Shown here: piece after piece, positions 36,604 through 49,893 of the stretch
How positions within the stretch are numbered: the stretch's first letter is position 1
Layout of the letters: each line of letters opens with the position of its first letter
NCBI GenBank assembly: GCA_025642075.2
Contig: JAODUO010000470.1
Location: 351,001-415,000 of the forward strand
Length of the DNA: 64,000 nt
DNA from: Ridgeia piscesae
Lineage: Eukaryota > Annelida > Polychaeta > Sabellida > Siboglinidae
Direction: 5' to 3'
Made by a program: the position numbers and the translations under genes
The notes under the pieces: generated by a model
What the model was told of the DNA's origin: nothing
Seen by the model: the letters and a program-made list of their open reading frames with translations, nothing else
Database searches by the model: none

Positions 36604-38184
36604 CTGAAACGTAGAATAGAAATTATTAGAAATTACACCCAATTCTGATCTTGTACGGACAGTGAACGTTAAATGCCTCTTTTTATTAACTGCCTATTTT
36701 ACTGGCCCTTAAAAACAGAAAAAAGTCAGTTTTCTGCCCAAACAGCCACCAGCTGAAATATCAACATTTAATATCAGACTTGCTCCATGAATTCCAGAAA
36801 TTGTCTTTTATTTAACTGTGGAAAAGCGTCCTGAGCTACCTGCTATATTACATGTAGACGTTTTTTCCTTGACATGTAATTTTCCGATCACATCACATAC
36901 TAATAACAATGCTGACTTTGAATGCATGTGGGCAGCATTACATTGCGATGCAGGCAGTATTAGGTACAGTGTGCGATTTCCACAAACAGTGAGCTAAGTA
37001 CACATATCTACTGGCAAAATGCTGTTGTGACCATTTAAGTAGATGTCTATGTTTTAGGATGACCTTTAAAATGTCTCTTTATGTTTTGAGATTAATACAG
37101 CGGTGAATTCAAAATGATACAGTGTGTGCCTCTAGAGCATGAAACATGTTTTGAGATCCCTTCTTGGATTATATTTTTAACATCATGATTCCTGTGTTGT
37201 CACATTTTGAGATGGTCCCTTCGATGACAAAATTCCTGACATGACACTTATGTTAAATGATGCTTTGATATATGATCCCTTCAATGACACAAAGTTTTCA
37301 GATAACTCCTCAGATGACACAACATTTGACATTATCCCTTACATGGCACACTGTTTGAGACTATCCCTTACACAGCAATGTCTTGATATTACTTAGAAGA
37401 CAATATTTTGATTTGACAAGACCGGTAATGTATCATATTGTGAGATAACACACTTTGTGCAAGCACATTCTGAGATTATCCCTGGGATAGCAAAGTCTTG
37501 AGAGGAACAATATTTTGTCAATGATTTTTAGGTGTCACCAACAGTTAATATATAAATACAAATATTTTCCCTCCCCTCCTTCGTCCATACCAACCCATTG
37601 CTGGGAGGGCGAATTATTCACAAAAACAATGTTGTAAATCTGAGATAACCATAAAATAAAATGACACTGACAACCAAGTGTTAAGCATGACATGCACACA
37701 AAACAGGACAGCATCACAAATGTATCTATTTGCAATCTGGCAATACAAACTTGCTGCTGTTGCATTTATGGCAGTGTCACCATGGATACGACCAAATTAA
37801 CTACCCAACCATTGATTACACATTTATCCAAATCCATCACCATTGTGGCAAGCCAAATCTACATGTAAAAACAATGCACAATTACTTGTTGGTCTGGAAA
37901 TAAAAAAACTCATGTGCCTTAAAAATGCGACACTCAGGCATTGCAATGAAGCAGTTCCCCATGCAAAGTATTTATAGTCTTCTCGTGGGAATGTCTGCAT
38001 ACAGATGACAGAACCACGCCTAGAAACCTTTCTGACATCATTTGGGTGTGAGCTAGTCTTGGTGAGTTTCTGGTTACCAGAGACAGGGCTTTATACAGGA
38101 TAACATCTTTGCCAATCACATATTTTTGGTGGATATTTGCATATTAACTCTACGTACCAGCCAGTTGACAGGAGTTTTATGACA
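36604..38184. other. Intron or 5' region, no feature seen
   Basis: Repeated ATCCCTT-ACATGACAC-like wording between 37,140 and 37,500 suggests an old degenerate tandem repeat (GAGATNATCCCT ... ACA). Otherwise nothing. Confidence 0.4.
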
Positions 38185-38375
38185 TGACTACAAACACATA
38201 TGCGACACCCATTTTCAAGGCATAATACTAATATCTATGATTTTTGAAGACCATTTTTTGCTCCTTTTTTACCCTTCCATCATCCGTCCTGTGATATTTC
38301 TACCTGTCTACAACATGTTTTACCAGTCCAACTGACGGGTGGACGGGTCTTCACAGTAAGATAAAGCTATGCCTA
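38185..38375. repeat. Dispersed repeat B, copy 3
   Basis: Same orientation as the 5,065-5,222 copy and inverse to 10,045-10,225. Shared blocks are listed under the other copies. Confidence 0.75.
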
Positions 38376-38969
38376 GAAACCTTTCTGATATCATCTGGGT
38401 TTGGATTGGCCTTATTAAGTTTCCAGTAATCCACACATACACAACGCAGTTACCAGATAGGACAGGTTAAATCTGAAATGCTGAAATTTCCTCACCGCCA
38501 ATCTTTTTATCTCCAGACATTAAGACTGCTTTTAGTCCCTAAAACAATACATGGCACACAGTTTACACATACACACACATCACCCCTACCAAAACACCCC
38601 TGGGCACATACACCCCAACTGCCCCACACATACCAGCGGGCTCCAAAACACCACAAACACAGCTTCACAGGCCACAAGGTGTCATCTGGTAGGTTCTTAA
38701 ACTTCTTATCATGTTTTTTCAGTGAGTCAAATCCATAAATTAGCAGATAACTGTCAATGGTAACATATACCGGTATATTTAGTTAGTTGTACACTGGCTA
38801 ATAAGAAGTTAAAATGTTTATAGCTAGATATGAACAAAGTCAATACAACATACAGCCAATTTGACAATTTGTACCTGATAAGAAACTTGATTTTCCATCT
38901 CTAAATTGTCAAGTTTATTGTGACATATTTTGTATAATGAAACAAGCGGAAAAAATTGAACATTTATCA
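38376..38969. other. No feature seen
   Basis: AT-rich DNA with an ACACCCC-rich patch at 38,565-38,640. Confidence 0.45.
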
Positions 38970-39310
38970 TCAGTGTTTCCGATGCTATATGACGAGCGAG
39001 GTGGGCCACCTCACTGGTTTTCCAAGCCTCCTCGCCAAAATATATTACTTCCTCATAGCTATTTACAAGCAATGCTACAAACATGTTTACATACTAAATT
39101 GTCATTTCTTTCCCTACTATAACGTGTTTATACCAGGGAACAGGTTAAAACACACTTCATAATTCACCAGCTTGAAGCTAGTTTTTTTAAATAATTCTGG
39201 AGGCGTGCCCCTAACCCCAGAAGGATCGCACCATGCCTTCAGTATTTACTCAGCTTATTCTACCACTCTGTCCTTCATTTTACATTTTACTCAGGGGAAA
39301 CACTGATCAG
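38970..39310. repeat. Dispersed repeat A, copy 2
   Basis: Related to 1,220-1,575 through GCTACAAACATGTTTACAT, a CTGGAGGCGTGCCCC-like block and TTTACTCAGGGGAAACACTG. Confidence 0.6.
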
Positions 39311-42300
39311 GCAATATGTAAACTGTATGATTTGTTACAATTGTTTTTTACGACAAAAAAAAAAAATTTAACAGAATGCTGAGTGAAACATTTATAATGT
39401 TACCATAATGGGTATTTGACACATTGAAATATTCAAACCTAATCAAGTGCTAGCTTTGCTTCCAAATAAGCAAATTTCAAATATAATTTTGAAATACACT
39501 GGCAAGCTTCCATACTGACGTACACACACCCAGAGGGTTAATCCAATCTATGTAAGGGTTAACAACTTGCAGGTGCATGAATGAACCTGGACTGTTAGCT
39601 CAGAGATTTTATTTGCACAAACAACATGACTAACACTACTTTGCGTAGCTTCTTTCTATATTTCCTGAATTCCCTGAAGTCTGTATGTGTTCCGTTATAT
39701 AGTACCATGTCACAGGTATTTCAGTATCACAATGATCAAGTGATAAATAACCCAATATTTGCCAGGCCAAACTCGTGTTATGCCAGTTATGGTTATTTCT
39801 TTAACATGTTTACTATGGATTATTGAATATATTGGTTACTGTACAGTCAATATTTTACTATGTCAGAGATGTTATAATAAAATATTTTTATACCATTAAT
39901 TCCCATAAAACTATATTCCTTCCACACTTATTTCTTTTAATCATGATACACAGTCTGAGACTTGTTATAAAATAATAAATTCTGGTGTACTACACTTTCA
40001 GTTTAGTGGCCTATACAAAAATTATTACAAATACAAGACTAAATTTTCACAATGAAACTGGTCTATCTTTTATCTGGCCGAACCTTCTATTAATTCCTTG
40101 ATAAAAAGAAGTTGTGTAAATAAAATGTTACTAACCGATTTTTTTTTAATAAATTGTGAAACTGAAAAATATTTGCTCTTTCTGAAAACATATAATATAC
40201 TTGATGATATTTCTCACTAAACTAATAAAAATAAGTATAGAATAACTGCAAATCTCAAAAAGTAGCTTCCAAGCATTGTTGTGTCTGCCTAATTTTGGCT
40301 CACACTGAAACAGTTAAACACAGAATGTGTCAGTCCTTCACCTACCCCACAGGTGAACTAACTGTATGGCTTGGTCAGTGGTTTACACCTGTCTCACACC
40401 CTGCTTGACCAGTGGAGGGGTCAACGAGTAGACCACTGGTCAGCATGCTGCAACATGTCAGTGGTCCAGACATGCCTAAGACAAGGGTGACTGGTCATTT
40501 GTGTGCCCTCAGCCAAGTTGTTTGATCAGTGCATTGAATGTGAAATAATTGAAACATTAACTGGTGAAATCAGACATCAACACTAATTTATGGGCCTGTA
40601 AATGTACCATTTAGGCATTTGATGTTAAATCAGGTCACTGTCATAGGAATGATTAATGAGAAAACTGGGCCTTGTTGACTGAATTAGTGATAAAGCAAAC
40701 AAACGATCTGACTGCGAACCTTGAATTTCCATTTTAACTGTGAGTAAACACGTCATCTTCGTCAATGGCGCGAATGCCATTCGCGATAACCTGAAATGCT
40801 GCCCTTTATTTTCAGTCCAGGATTCTTGCCATTTCTTAAGTTGGTACATCATCATATACATCACCATGTACATCACGCAGACATTTTGCATTTGGAAGTA
40901 GGTGGTTTATAGGGGAAAGATGTTTACAAGTAAAAGAAATAGTCAATACCACTGGTGGTGCCCAGCAAAACAATTCTGTTTTAAGGTGTTTTTAAATGTT
41001 AACATGTCTATAGATAGGGTGAATTTTCCATTTATAGACCTATCAAACTGTTTGTTCGGATGTGAAGTTTAGCAGTGTGCTAGAAATGCAGTGACCCAGT
41101 TTTAATTACCCATGATTTAATTTTTTTAAATTGTTAGTGTTTTATTCAAATATTTTATTTAACTGTTTTATAAAATGTAATGTAGCTATTAATGTGCAAA
41201 GCAAATTGACTGTTTATTGTTATTTTCTAGTACAGTACGGAACATAATTATTTCTTGAGCATACACTTTGCTTCACTTGGTATTTTGAATAAACCACCTT
41301 GCTTTTATAACATTTTGAACTATGAAATCGAAACTCACCTGGATGTTTCATCAAGACTGTTACATTATCACAAAAGGGTTCCTTACACGATTACTCATCA
41401 GATATCAGTATTAATTAAGAAATGTTATTATGTTATCACTTAGCTTTTAAACACACATCTAGGCTAATTACTACATTTTATTCAAGATTAGATCTGTCCT
41501 ATCTGCATTAAAATAAAAAATCATTAATTAATATCAACTAAAATGCTATAAAAAGTCATTAATAAATTATATTAAATGAATAGTGAGTGTCAATGTTACC
41601 TAATTCATAGAAACGGGCAGATTAGGAATGTTCCCTCTTAAGGAAATTCCTATGATGGTGGTAGTGCTTCTTTATTTGGTATCCAAACAATTCTTGACAC
41701 ACACAAAGCATCCTAACTTCCTTAAAATACTAACCAGGTAATTTTACAACACAGTTAATTACCCATTTTGTAAAGGTCATAACAATATCTGATTAGGGAG
41801 GTTAACTGTGATAGATAAAACAAAGGCCTAGCCCCAAGGGTACTGCTCAAGTACTCACTAACCACAACTGCCTTAATCTACTCACCCCACTTAGTCTGTG
41901 TTTGTATAAACACCCCTGCTTAGAGCCCCACTTAAGATAACAACAGAGTGGCCTGGGGCAGTTACCCTCTGCCAGGCTGCTGAATTACCTGGTCTAGCAG
42001 TCACAATAAAGGGTAATTACAGGGTATTGTGTAAAGAACACCTCCCTGAGACCCTAATCATTCCTTGCTAGTAGTAGTCACTGAGTTGCCTGTGGCCTAA
42101 ATACTGAGTGCCTTGTGGTCAGTATTAACACCACTGGAATTGTCATTTTAGTTTCAATAGTCTGACTGATACACAATGAAATGTATCAATACAAGGAAAG
42201 ATAGAAACAGAGTTCTCAAACTTGAAATAACATTAATATCTCAATGAAGGAACAGTGTAAATGAGTGTAGACTTATTGGCTATCAGAAGTTTCAGACAGT

Positions 42301-42389
42301 GTTCATTCTCAGAGAAATTGAACAACAGAATAATGATGTATTTGTTCAATTGTGATTTTTTTAATAGAATGTATACCTATGTATGTGTT
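39311..42389. other. No gene recognised
   Basis: AT-rich. A strong minus-strand donor CCAG/GTGAGT at about 41,335 is preceded by only a four-codon ATG frame. At about 40,790, TTTCAG precedes a CpG-containing minus-strand frame, VIANGIRAIDEDDVFTHS, with an inverted repeat GCGAATG/CATTCGC. Neither is strong enough to call. Confidence 0.4.
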
Positions 42390-42690
42390 TGAAACAAAAC
42401 AGACAAATATCTCCGACAGATAGGTTTGTCATATGTGGCCTAATGTTGCATAGAATTAAACAGACACCATGGAACAATTGTTATTCTGAACATTTCTTGG
42501 ACTATGTACCTGATCAATTGTGTTCTATTAAAAACATGACTGACAAATATCTCCGACAGATAGGTTACTTATATGCACAAGTTTATTTATATACCTAATG
42601 ACCCGTACAATTAATTAGATGCCTTGGAACGAATGTCTGTCTGTATTACTGAACATGTCTTGTTTTGTCCACACTGTGACAATATGATAA
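42390..42690. repeat. Old tandem duplication, ~150-bp unit
   Basis: GACAAATATCTCCGACAGATAGG occurs at about 42,402 and again at about 42,541, each followed by diverged related sequence (GACACCATGGAACAATTG versus GATGCCTTGGAACGAATG). Confidence 0.75.
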
Positions 42691-43300
42691 GAATATTTCC
42701 ACTAACCGTTTGCAGGTGTGTGTAATCTGTGTATGTGATGCCACCTAATGAAGCGTGCCTTCAACAATGAACGAGGGTCTGCATTGCTAACAATGAAAGA
42801 ACTTAAACTGAAAACACATTTCGTCTCTAGAATAGACCCAACCCAACTGCTGAAAATTAGGTCATTTCAACATATATATTAGTTGTGGTAGTAAATGACT
42901 GAACCAGCAGACATAACAATATTTTGTTTTAAACAAAACTTTTAATTAAAGATTAATTAGCAGGCTAGAAATATTTTGTTCAAGTCATTCCTGTGGTTTT
43001 GTCTAGATGGTGTGAAATGGACCCTGCACTGCTAAGATGGCATGTTTAGGAGGGCTTATCATTCTGTTTTTGCAAACAAAACCTGTTGCACTTTTTTACC
43101 CAATAAAATCTGCTGCACTACTAAACTTCAGCAGCATGGTCTAAGCTATGCTACCCATTTGCCCCTCCAACTTTATTTATGAGATCCTCTATATTAGAGA
43201 CTAGACTTGCCCTTCTCATACTGGCTTCTGGGCCAGGCCCAGGGTCCTGTCATTGACTCTTTAAGATCTAAAAAAAAATGTATTGATAAGTATAGACTAA
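42691..43300. other. No feature seen
   Basis: No recognised feature. Confidence 0.5.
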
Positions 43301-44060
43301 ATTGCAAACCGCAACTCTGCGGTAATGTTCGACTGCTATGAAAATAGTGCGGCTTTTATGTGTGCTTATACTTCGCATCGTCCGCTGGCTAAAGCCTAAA
43401 TTAGGTATACGACACTACAAGTCAATGAGACCCTACCCGGCGGCTGAGTCAATTCAAGAAAACAGCGAGCGGTGTCAATAACGGCCGCGGGCCACACCCG
43501 CGAAATTCACCTTTCTCCGTCAGCATCTGCGATCTGCTCAATGTTTCAACAAGTGGACGCTGAAAGAAGCCTACCCGCCTACCCGCGTACCCGGAGGTCT
43601 ACCGTTATAGATTTTGCGAAGGTTTTAAAACCGAGCGACATGAACGAAATCTGGAATCGCAACCGGGCACATGGCGCCAGCTACTACTCGTAAAGAATCT
43701 CGCTACGGCTTGCTCAGGTCAACGACTCAAGCGCCGACATCGTAATAAGTCATCGACGCCGTGTTTCTTATCCATATTATATTGTCATAAACTCTGTCAA
43801 AACCACAACAACTTGTTGACGACGCAATTATAATGCCTAGCTGTATATGTTCACTTACCTGGCGCTTATCACACACAATCTTGCTAAACGTTAGCGTGAC
43901 TGCCGACTCACGATAGTAAACAGAGTGCCACTTTGTTAATCTTGCCCGCCAACTGAAGCTATCGCCATCTGGCGGATTAATGTTCCAACCGCTGGTACAC
44001 CGCTATTTTAGTCTCAACCACAGAGTTAACTATGGTCTCACCGCAAAGTTAGTGTCAAGT
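43301..44060 (-). promoter_or_regulatory. CpG-rich region, candidate distal promoter
   Basis: CG-rich sequence (ACGGCCGCGGGCCACACCCGCG, CTACCCGCGTACCCGG, CAAGCGCCGACATCG) contrasts with flanking AT-rich DNA. It surrounds a perfect minus-strand donor at 43,853-43,858. The 73-codon plus-strand frame at 43472-43693 lies inside and may simply reflect high GC. Confidence 0.5.
43859..43960 (-). other. Candidate non-coding first exon of the nesprin-like gene
   Basis: Minus-strand sequence ending GCGCCAG/GTAAGTGAAC has the ideal vertebrate-type donor and no long ATG frame, as in a 5' untranslated exon. The next acceptor downstream that I can support is that of exon 1a at 36603. The upstream edge is arbitrary because the start site cannot be seen. 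It could belong to another minus-strand gene. Confidence 0.4.
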
Positions 44061-44273
44061 GGCTGTACTTTTATTTAAAAATACTCACTGCAGTGACTGA
44101 ATGTTTTAAATTATATACTTGAATAGAAGTAAAAGTATTTACATCCAGAATTATTTCGCCTTTTCTAATAACACAACCACCACACGGAAAGATTTATTTC
44201 GCAAATTCGGCGTTAAATCCCGTAGACTACGCTGGCGTAGGCCTATCGCTATTTACATAATTTAGAGGTCTAT

Positions 44274-44282
<9 letters not shown>
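44061..44282. other. Intergenic, no feature seen
   Basis: No recognised feature. Confidence 0.5.
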
Positions 44283-44319
<37 letters not shown>

Positions 44320-44595
44320 GGTGTGCGTGTGCGTGTGCGTGTGCGTGTGCGTGTGCGTGTGCGTGTGCGTGTGCGTGTGCGTGTGCGTGTGCGTGTGCGT
44401 GTGCGTGTGCGTGTGCGTGTGCGTGTGCGTGTGCGTGTGCGTGTGCGTGTGCGTGTGCGTGTGCGTGTGCGTGTGCGTGTGCGTGTGCGTGTGCGTGTGC
44501 GTGTGCGTGTGCGTGTGCGTGTGCGTGTGCGTGTGCGTTGCGTGTGCGTGTGCGTGTGCGTGTGCGTGTGCGTGTGCGTGTGCGTGTGCGTGTAG
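44283..44595. repeat. (TA)n followed by ~45 units of (GTGCGT)n
   Basis: TA run 44,286-44,315, then GTGCGT hexamers from 44,319 to 44,593 with one base lost near 44,538. All long frames here (189, 138 and 90 residues) are repeat read-through. Alternating purine-pyrimidine sequence of this kind favours Z-DNA. Confidence 0.97.
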
Positions 44596-44915
44596 AAAAC
44601 GTCAGGGAACAGCTCGGAGAAATACCAGCAGTAGAAGGGCCAGTCCAGGAAATATCAAGGAAAGAGTTGGAGCAAGCCATAGAGAGTATGAAGAAGGGAA
44701 AGCCGCAAGATGCCCAGACCTTATCAAACACTAAGGGGGAGTGGAGTGGACATGATGCATGAAATACTGAAGAGAGTTTGGGAAGAGGAACAGATGCCAG
44801 AAGAGTGGGAGAAAAGTGAGATCGTCCCCATATACAAGCAAAAGGGGGACCCACCAGAATGTCGGAACTTTAGAGGCATTAAGCTGTTGGAACATGGGAT
44901 GAAGATGTTATAAAA
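44596..44915 (+). mobile_element. LINE fragment, RT amino-terminal part
   Basis: Two overlapping frames hold reverse-transcriptase start sequence: AVEGPVQEISRKELEQAI with SMKKGKPQD (44,625-44,715), and, after a frameshift, ILKRVWEEEQMPEEWEKSEI and VPIYKQKGDPPECRNFRGIK ending LLEHGMKML (44,762-44,910). KxKGDxxxCxNxRGIxLL is RT motif 1/2. The expected GPDG block is deleted. The fragment begins directly at the hexamer array and is cut before the catalytic motifs. It is probably the same family as 17,881-18,257. Confidence 0.85.
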
Positions 44916-45640
44916 TAGATATACATATATGGCCTTGCGAGTTCTTTTGCGCGCTCTAAGTGACGTCATGTTAATGGCGCTATTTTTACGGAGACGATCG
45001 GCCTATATGTACTGTAGCGTAGCGCAACGATCTCTGGCTTGCGATGACTGAAGAACCTATGCAAGCAGAGCAATTAATGACGGAATTTTATTTCGCTATT
45101 TACCCGGCATTGCCCAGGAGATGCAGTTGCCTGCGCTAAAATAATTTTGAAATTGTTACCCCGAGACCTCCCGGAAAAATTACGAAAATGTAAAACCACC
45201 CTGGACACGCAGTGACGCCGCTACGGATCTCAAATAAAAGCACAATCACATACACAGTGCACCGGCAAAACTTCCCCTAAGATCTCACCGGAGGAACTAA
45301 AAACATGTATAAATCTTCGAGCCAAGTACCCCTATGTATCCGTTGGATTGCATAGACGATTTCAGCCTCATGCATGCCTGAGGTAAGTGCATTTAAAAAT
45401 TATGGAGAATTGTGTAGGGATGATTATAAAAGAACAAGACAGGTGCGATGTACAGGGCACACAATGAGAGAGAAAAAGAACATATAGTAACAACTAGTAA
45501 AACTGAAAGGAAAAGATCAAGAGGACGTCAGGGAATAAAAATAATTGCTCGTCTGTCAACATGGTACAGACCGAGCGCAACAGAACGAGTAAGAACAACG
45601 AACGACCATATCGTTTGGAGACGGCGAAGGGATGGAGAGG
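44916..45640 (+). other. Unassigned region with CRE palindrome and a plus-strand donor
   Basis: TGACGTCA (a cAMP-response-element palindrome) occurs at about 44,960. A plus-strand frame reading SPEELKTCINLRAKYPYV and continuing to ACLR ends at a strong donor CTGAG/GTAAGT at about 45,382. A stop (TGA, about 45,213) interrupts the frame earlier. It could be an exon of a plus-strand gene or a transposon relic. Confidence 0.3.
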
Positions 45641-45647
45641 GAGAAGA

Positions 45648-45916
45648 ACTAAGATGGAGAGAAAGGGAGAGAAAGGGAGAGAAAGGGAGAGAAAGGGAGA
45701 GAAAGGGAGAGAAAGGGAGAGAGAACGGGAGAGAAAGGGATAGGGTGAGGGAGGGAGGGAGGGAGGGAGGGAGGGGGAGGGAGGGAGAGGGAGGGAGGGA
45801 GGGAGGGAGGGGGAGGGATGGAGGGATGGAGGGATGGAGGGATGGAGGGATGGAGGGATGGAGGGAGGGAGGAGGGAGGGAGGGAGGGAGGGAGGGAGGG
45901 AGGGAGGGAGGGAGGG
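45648..45916. repeat. Polypurine tract: (GAGAAAGG)n then (GAGG)n
   Basis: About 270 bp of nearly pure purine on the plus strand: GAGAAAGG octamers to 45,740, then GAGG and GATGGAGG units. Confidence 0.97.
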
Positions 45917-46309
45917 GTGATGTGGAAAGAACTGAAAAGAAATGTACACACTACCGAGTGACGTGAGCCCCCCCCCCCGCAGTGGAACAAGGGGAATACA
46001 CCTGATACACCTGTGTAAACTGTGAATATAAAATAGTTAAAGCAGTATTAATGCGTTTCGAACACAAATATCCGCCGCTATCTATAGCCAGATACTCAAA
46101 CATGCAGTTGAGTGAACTGGTCCAATGTAGACTGAAATGAGTTGCAAAGGTAATGTGCAATCGGTTTCTAAGTCTAGAACACCTCCACACTTTACTTTGT
46201 CGATGACCTTGCATTTCTATTAGTAAAGTTTGACCACCTGCAGGGAAAAACTGCTAGATTAGATATCAAAGCAAATTGGGCTTACCATCAGAGCAACCAA
46301 AACACAAGT
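45917..46309. other. Intergenic, no feature seen
   Basis: A C9 run at 45,968-45,978. Nothing else recognised. Confidence 0.5.
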
Positions 46310-46860
46310 GATGAGTATCAATAACCAACAGCACCTGTTTCCTTTAATGGTGAACATCTTCAGTTTGCTTGACTTTACTGACTTGGGTAGTCTCATCAGT
46401 GAAGACAATTTAATGGAGCCCAAAAACACATCAAAACAAAACTGGGGAAAGTCCGCTGTGTTTTCGACTAATTTCAGAACTTTTGGAAGGCCACACAGTA
46501 TGCCATGAAAACAAAGATTCGACTTTACAACAGTTACGTGAAGTCTATCTCACTTTATGGCTCAGAGTGCTGGCGAGTGGTTAACCGTGTGCGACAGTAG
46601 GACTGTGTGATTTGAGAATGAAAGTCTGAAGACTCATTCCGCCGAGGGCAACTACAGACAGAAGTCGCGTGTGTTGGAAGCCGACTGTGACATTCTGTTG
46701 CGCTCAACAAAGTCATCTGCTGTGCTGGATCGTGACGGCCATTACAATACGAGAGCAAGCCGGGTGGTCAGAAGACCTCGACCAGTTATACGAGTAATGT
46801 AGACGCATCACTGCATTAGTACTGCGACATTATCTTGAAATGAAAAAAGACTATAATCCA
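46310..46860 (+). mobile_element. LINE fragment, RT thumb region, degenerate
   Basis: The plus strand carries the segment after the RT catalytic core: a YLGS-like DLGSLISEDN (46,383-46,412), KTKLGKVRCVFD (46,436-46,471), a stop, then MKTKIRLYNSYVKSISLYG and SECWRVV (46,506-46,582). xKTKIRLYNSxVxSxLLYGSECW is a standard signature of LINE reverse transcriptases. Later sequence is frameshifted and full of stops. No 3' tail is obvious. Confidence 0.8.
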
Positions 46861-46984
46861 TTTAGAATGAAGAAATTTTGGAAACAAGTAATTTAGAACT
46901 CTATATAATTATTAGTAACTGTGAAAAGAATGTGGACAAATAATTATAGATATATGTATATTTATATATTTAGAATTTGTCCAC

Positions 46985-49020
<2,036 letters not shown>

Positions 49021-49044
49021 ACGTGTGCGTCTGTATTATGAGCG

Positions 49045-49650
49045 GGCGACGTTATCAATGATACACAATGATACGGGTGATGTTATCAATGATACACAAT
49101 GATACGGGGGATGTTATCAATGATACACAGTGCTACGGGGGATGTTATGCATAATACACAATGCTCGGGTGATGCTATCAATAATACACACTGCTACGGG
49201 TAATGCTATGAATGATACGCAGTGCTATGGGTGATGCTACTAATGATACACAATGCTAGGGTGATGCTACTAATGATACACAATGCTACGGGTGAAGCTA
49301 TGAATGATACACAATGCTACGGGTGATGCTACTAATGATACACAATGCTACGATTGAAGCTATCAATGATAAATAATGCTATGGGTGATGCTACTAATGA
49401 TACACAATGCTACGGGTGATGCTATGAATGATACACAAAGCTATGAGTGAAGCTATGAATGATACACAATGCTATGGGTGATGCTACTAATGATACACAA
49501 TGCTACGGGTGATGCTACTAATGATACACAATAATACGGGGATGCTATGAATGATACGCAATGATACAGGGGATGCTATGAATGATACGCAATGATACAG
49601 GGGATGCTATGAATGACACGCAGTGCTACGGGCGATACTGTGAATGATTT
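49045..49650. repeat. 31-bp minisatellite, left arm
   Basis: About 20 diverged units of AATGATACACAATGCTACGG-GTGATGCTATG. The same repeat resumes at 58,451-58,575 on the far side of the LINE complex. Confidence 0.95.
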
Positions 49651-49893
49651 AACAAGATTGCCACCTAGAGATTAAACTCTAGATGGCAGGTGGACTAGGA
49701 AGCGCTTTGGCTTATCGAGAGCCCAACCTATCTGTCTAAGTATACCCCGCCCGTCTTAGATATATGTCGATTTTATTTTTAAATATATTAACACTACTAG
49801 CATCTACACAATCAGCTGATAATCTGTTCCATTCGTTTACTGTTCTTTGTAAAAATGAAAATTTTCTAATATCTAGTCTATGCTGCTTCTTTG

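Noticed and set aside
41330..41352. Four-codon ATG frame at a strong donor CCAG/GTGAGT
   Set aside because: Too short to support and no promoter-like sequence around it.
43472..43693. 73-residue plus-strand frame in the CpG-rich region
   Set aside because: Open frames are common in GC-rich promoter DNA; no motif, and the opposite strand has the perfect splice donor.
44285..44854. 189- and 138-residue His-Ala / Cys-Val frames
   Set aside because: Read-through of the GTGCGT hexamer array; only the part after 44,596 on the plus strand is real LINE sequence.
49045..49650. CRISPR-like array
   Set aside because: Units are contiguous, diverged and without unique spacers, in an animal genome: a minisatellite.
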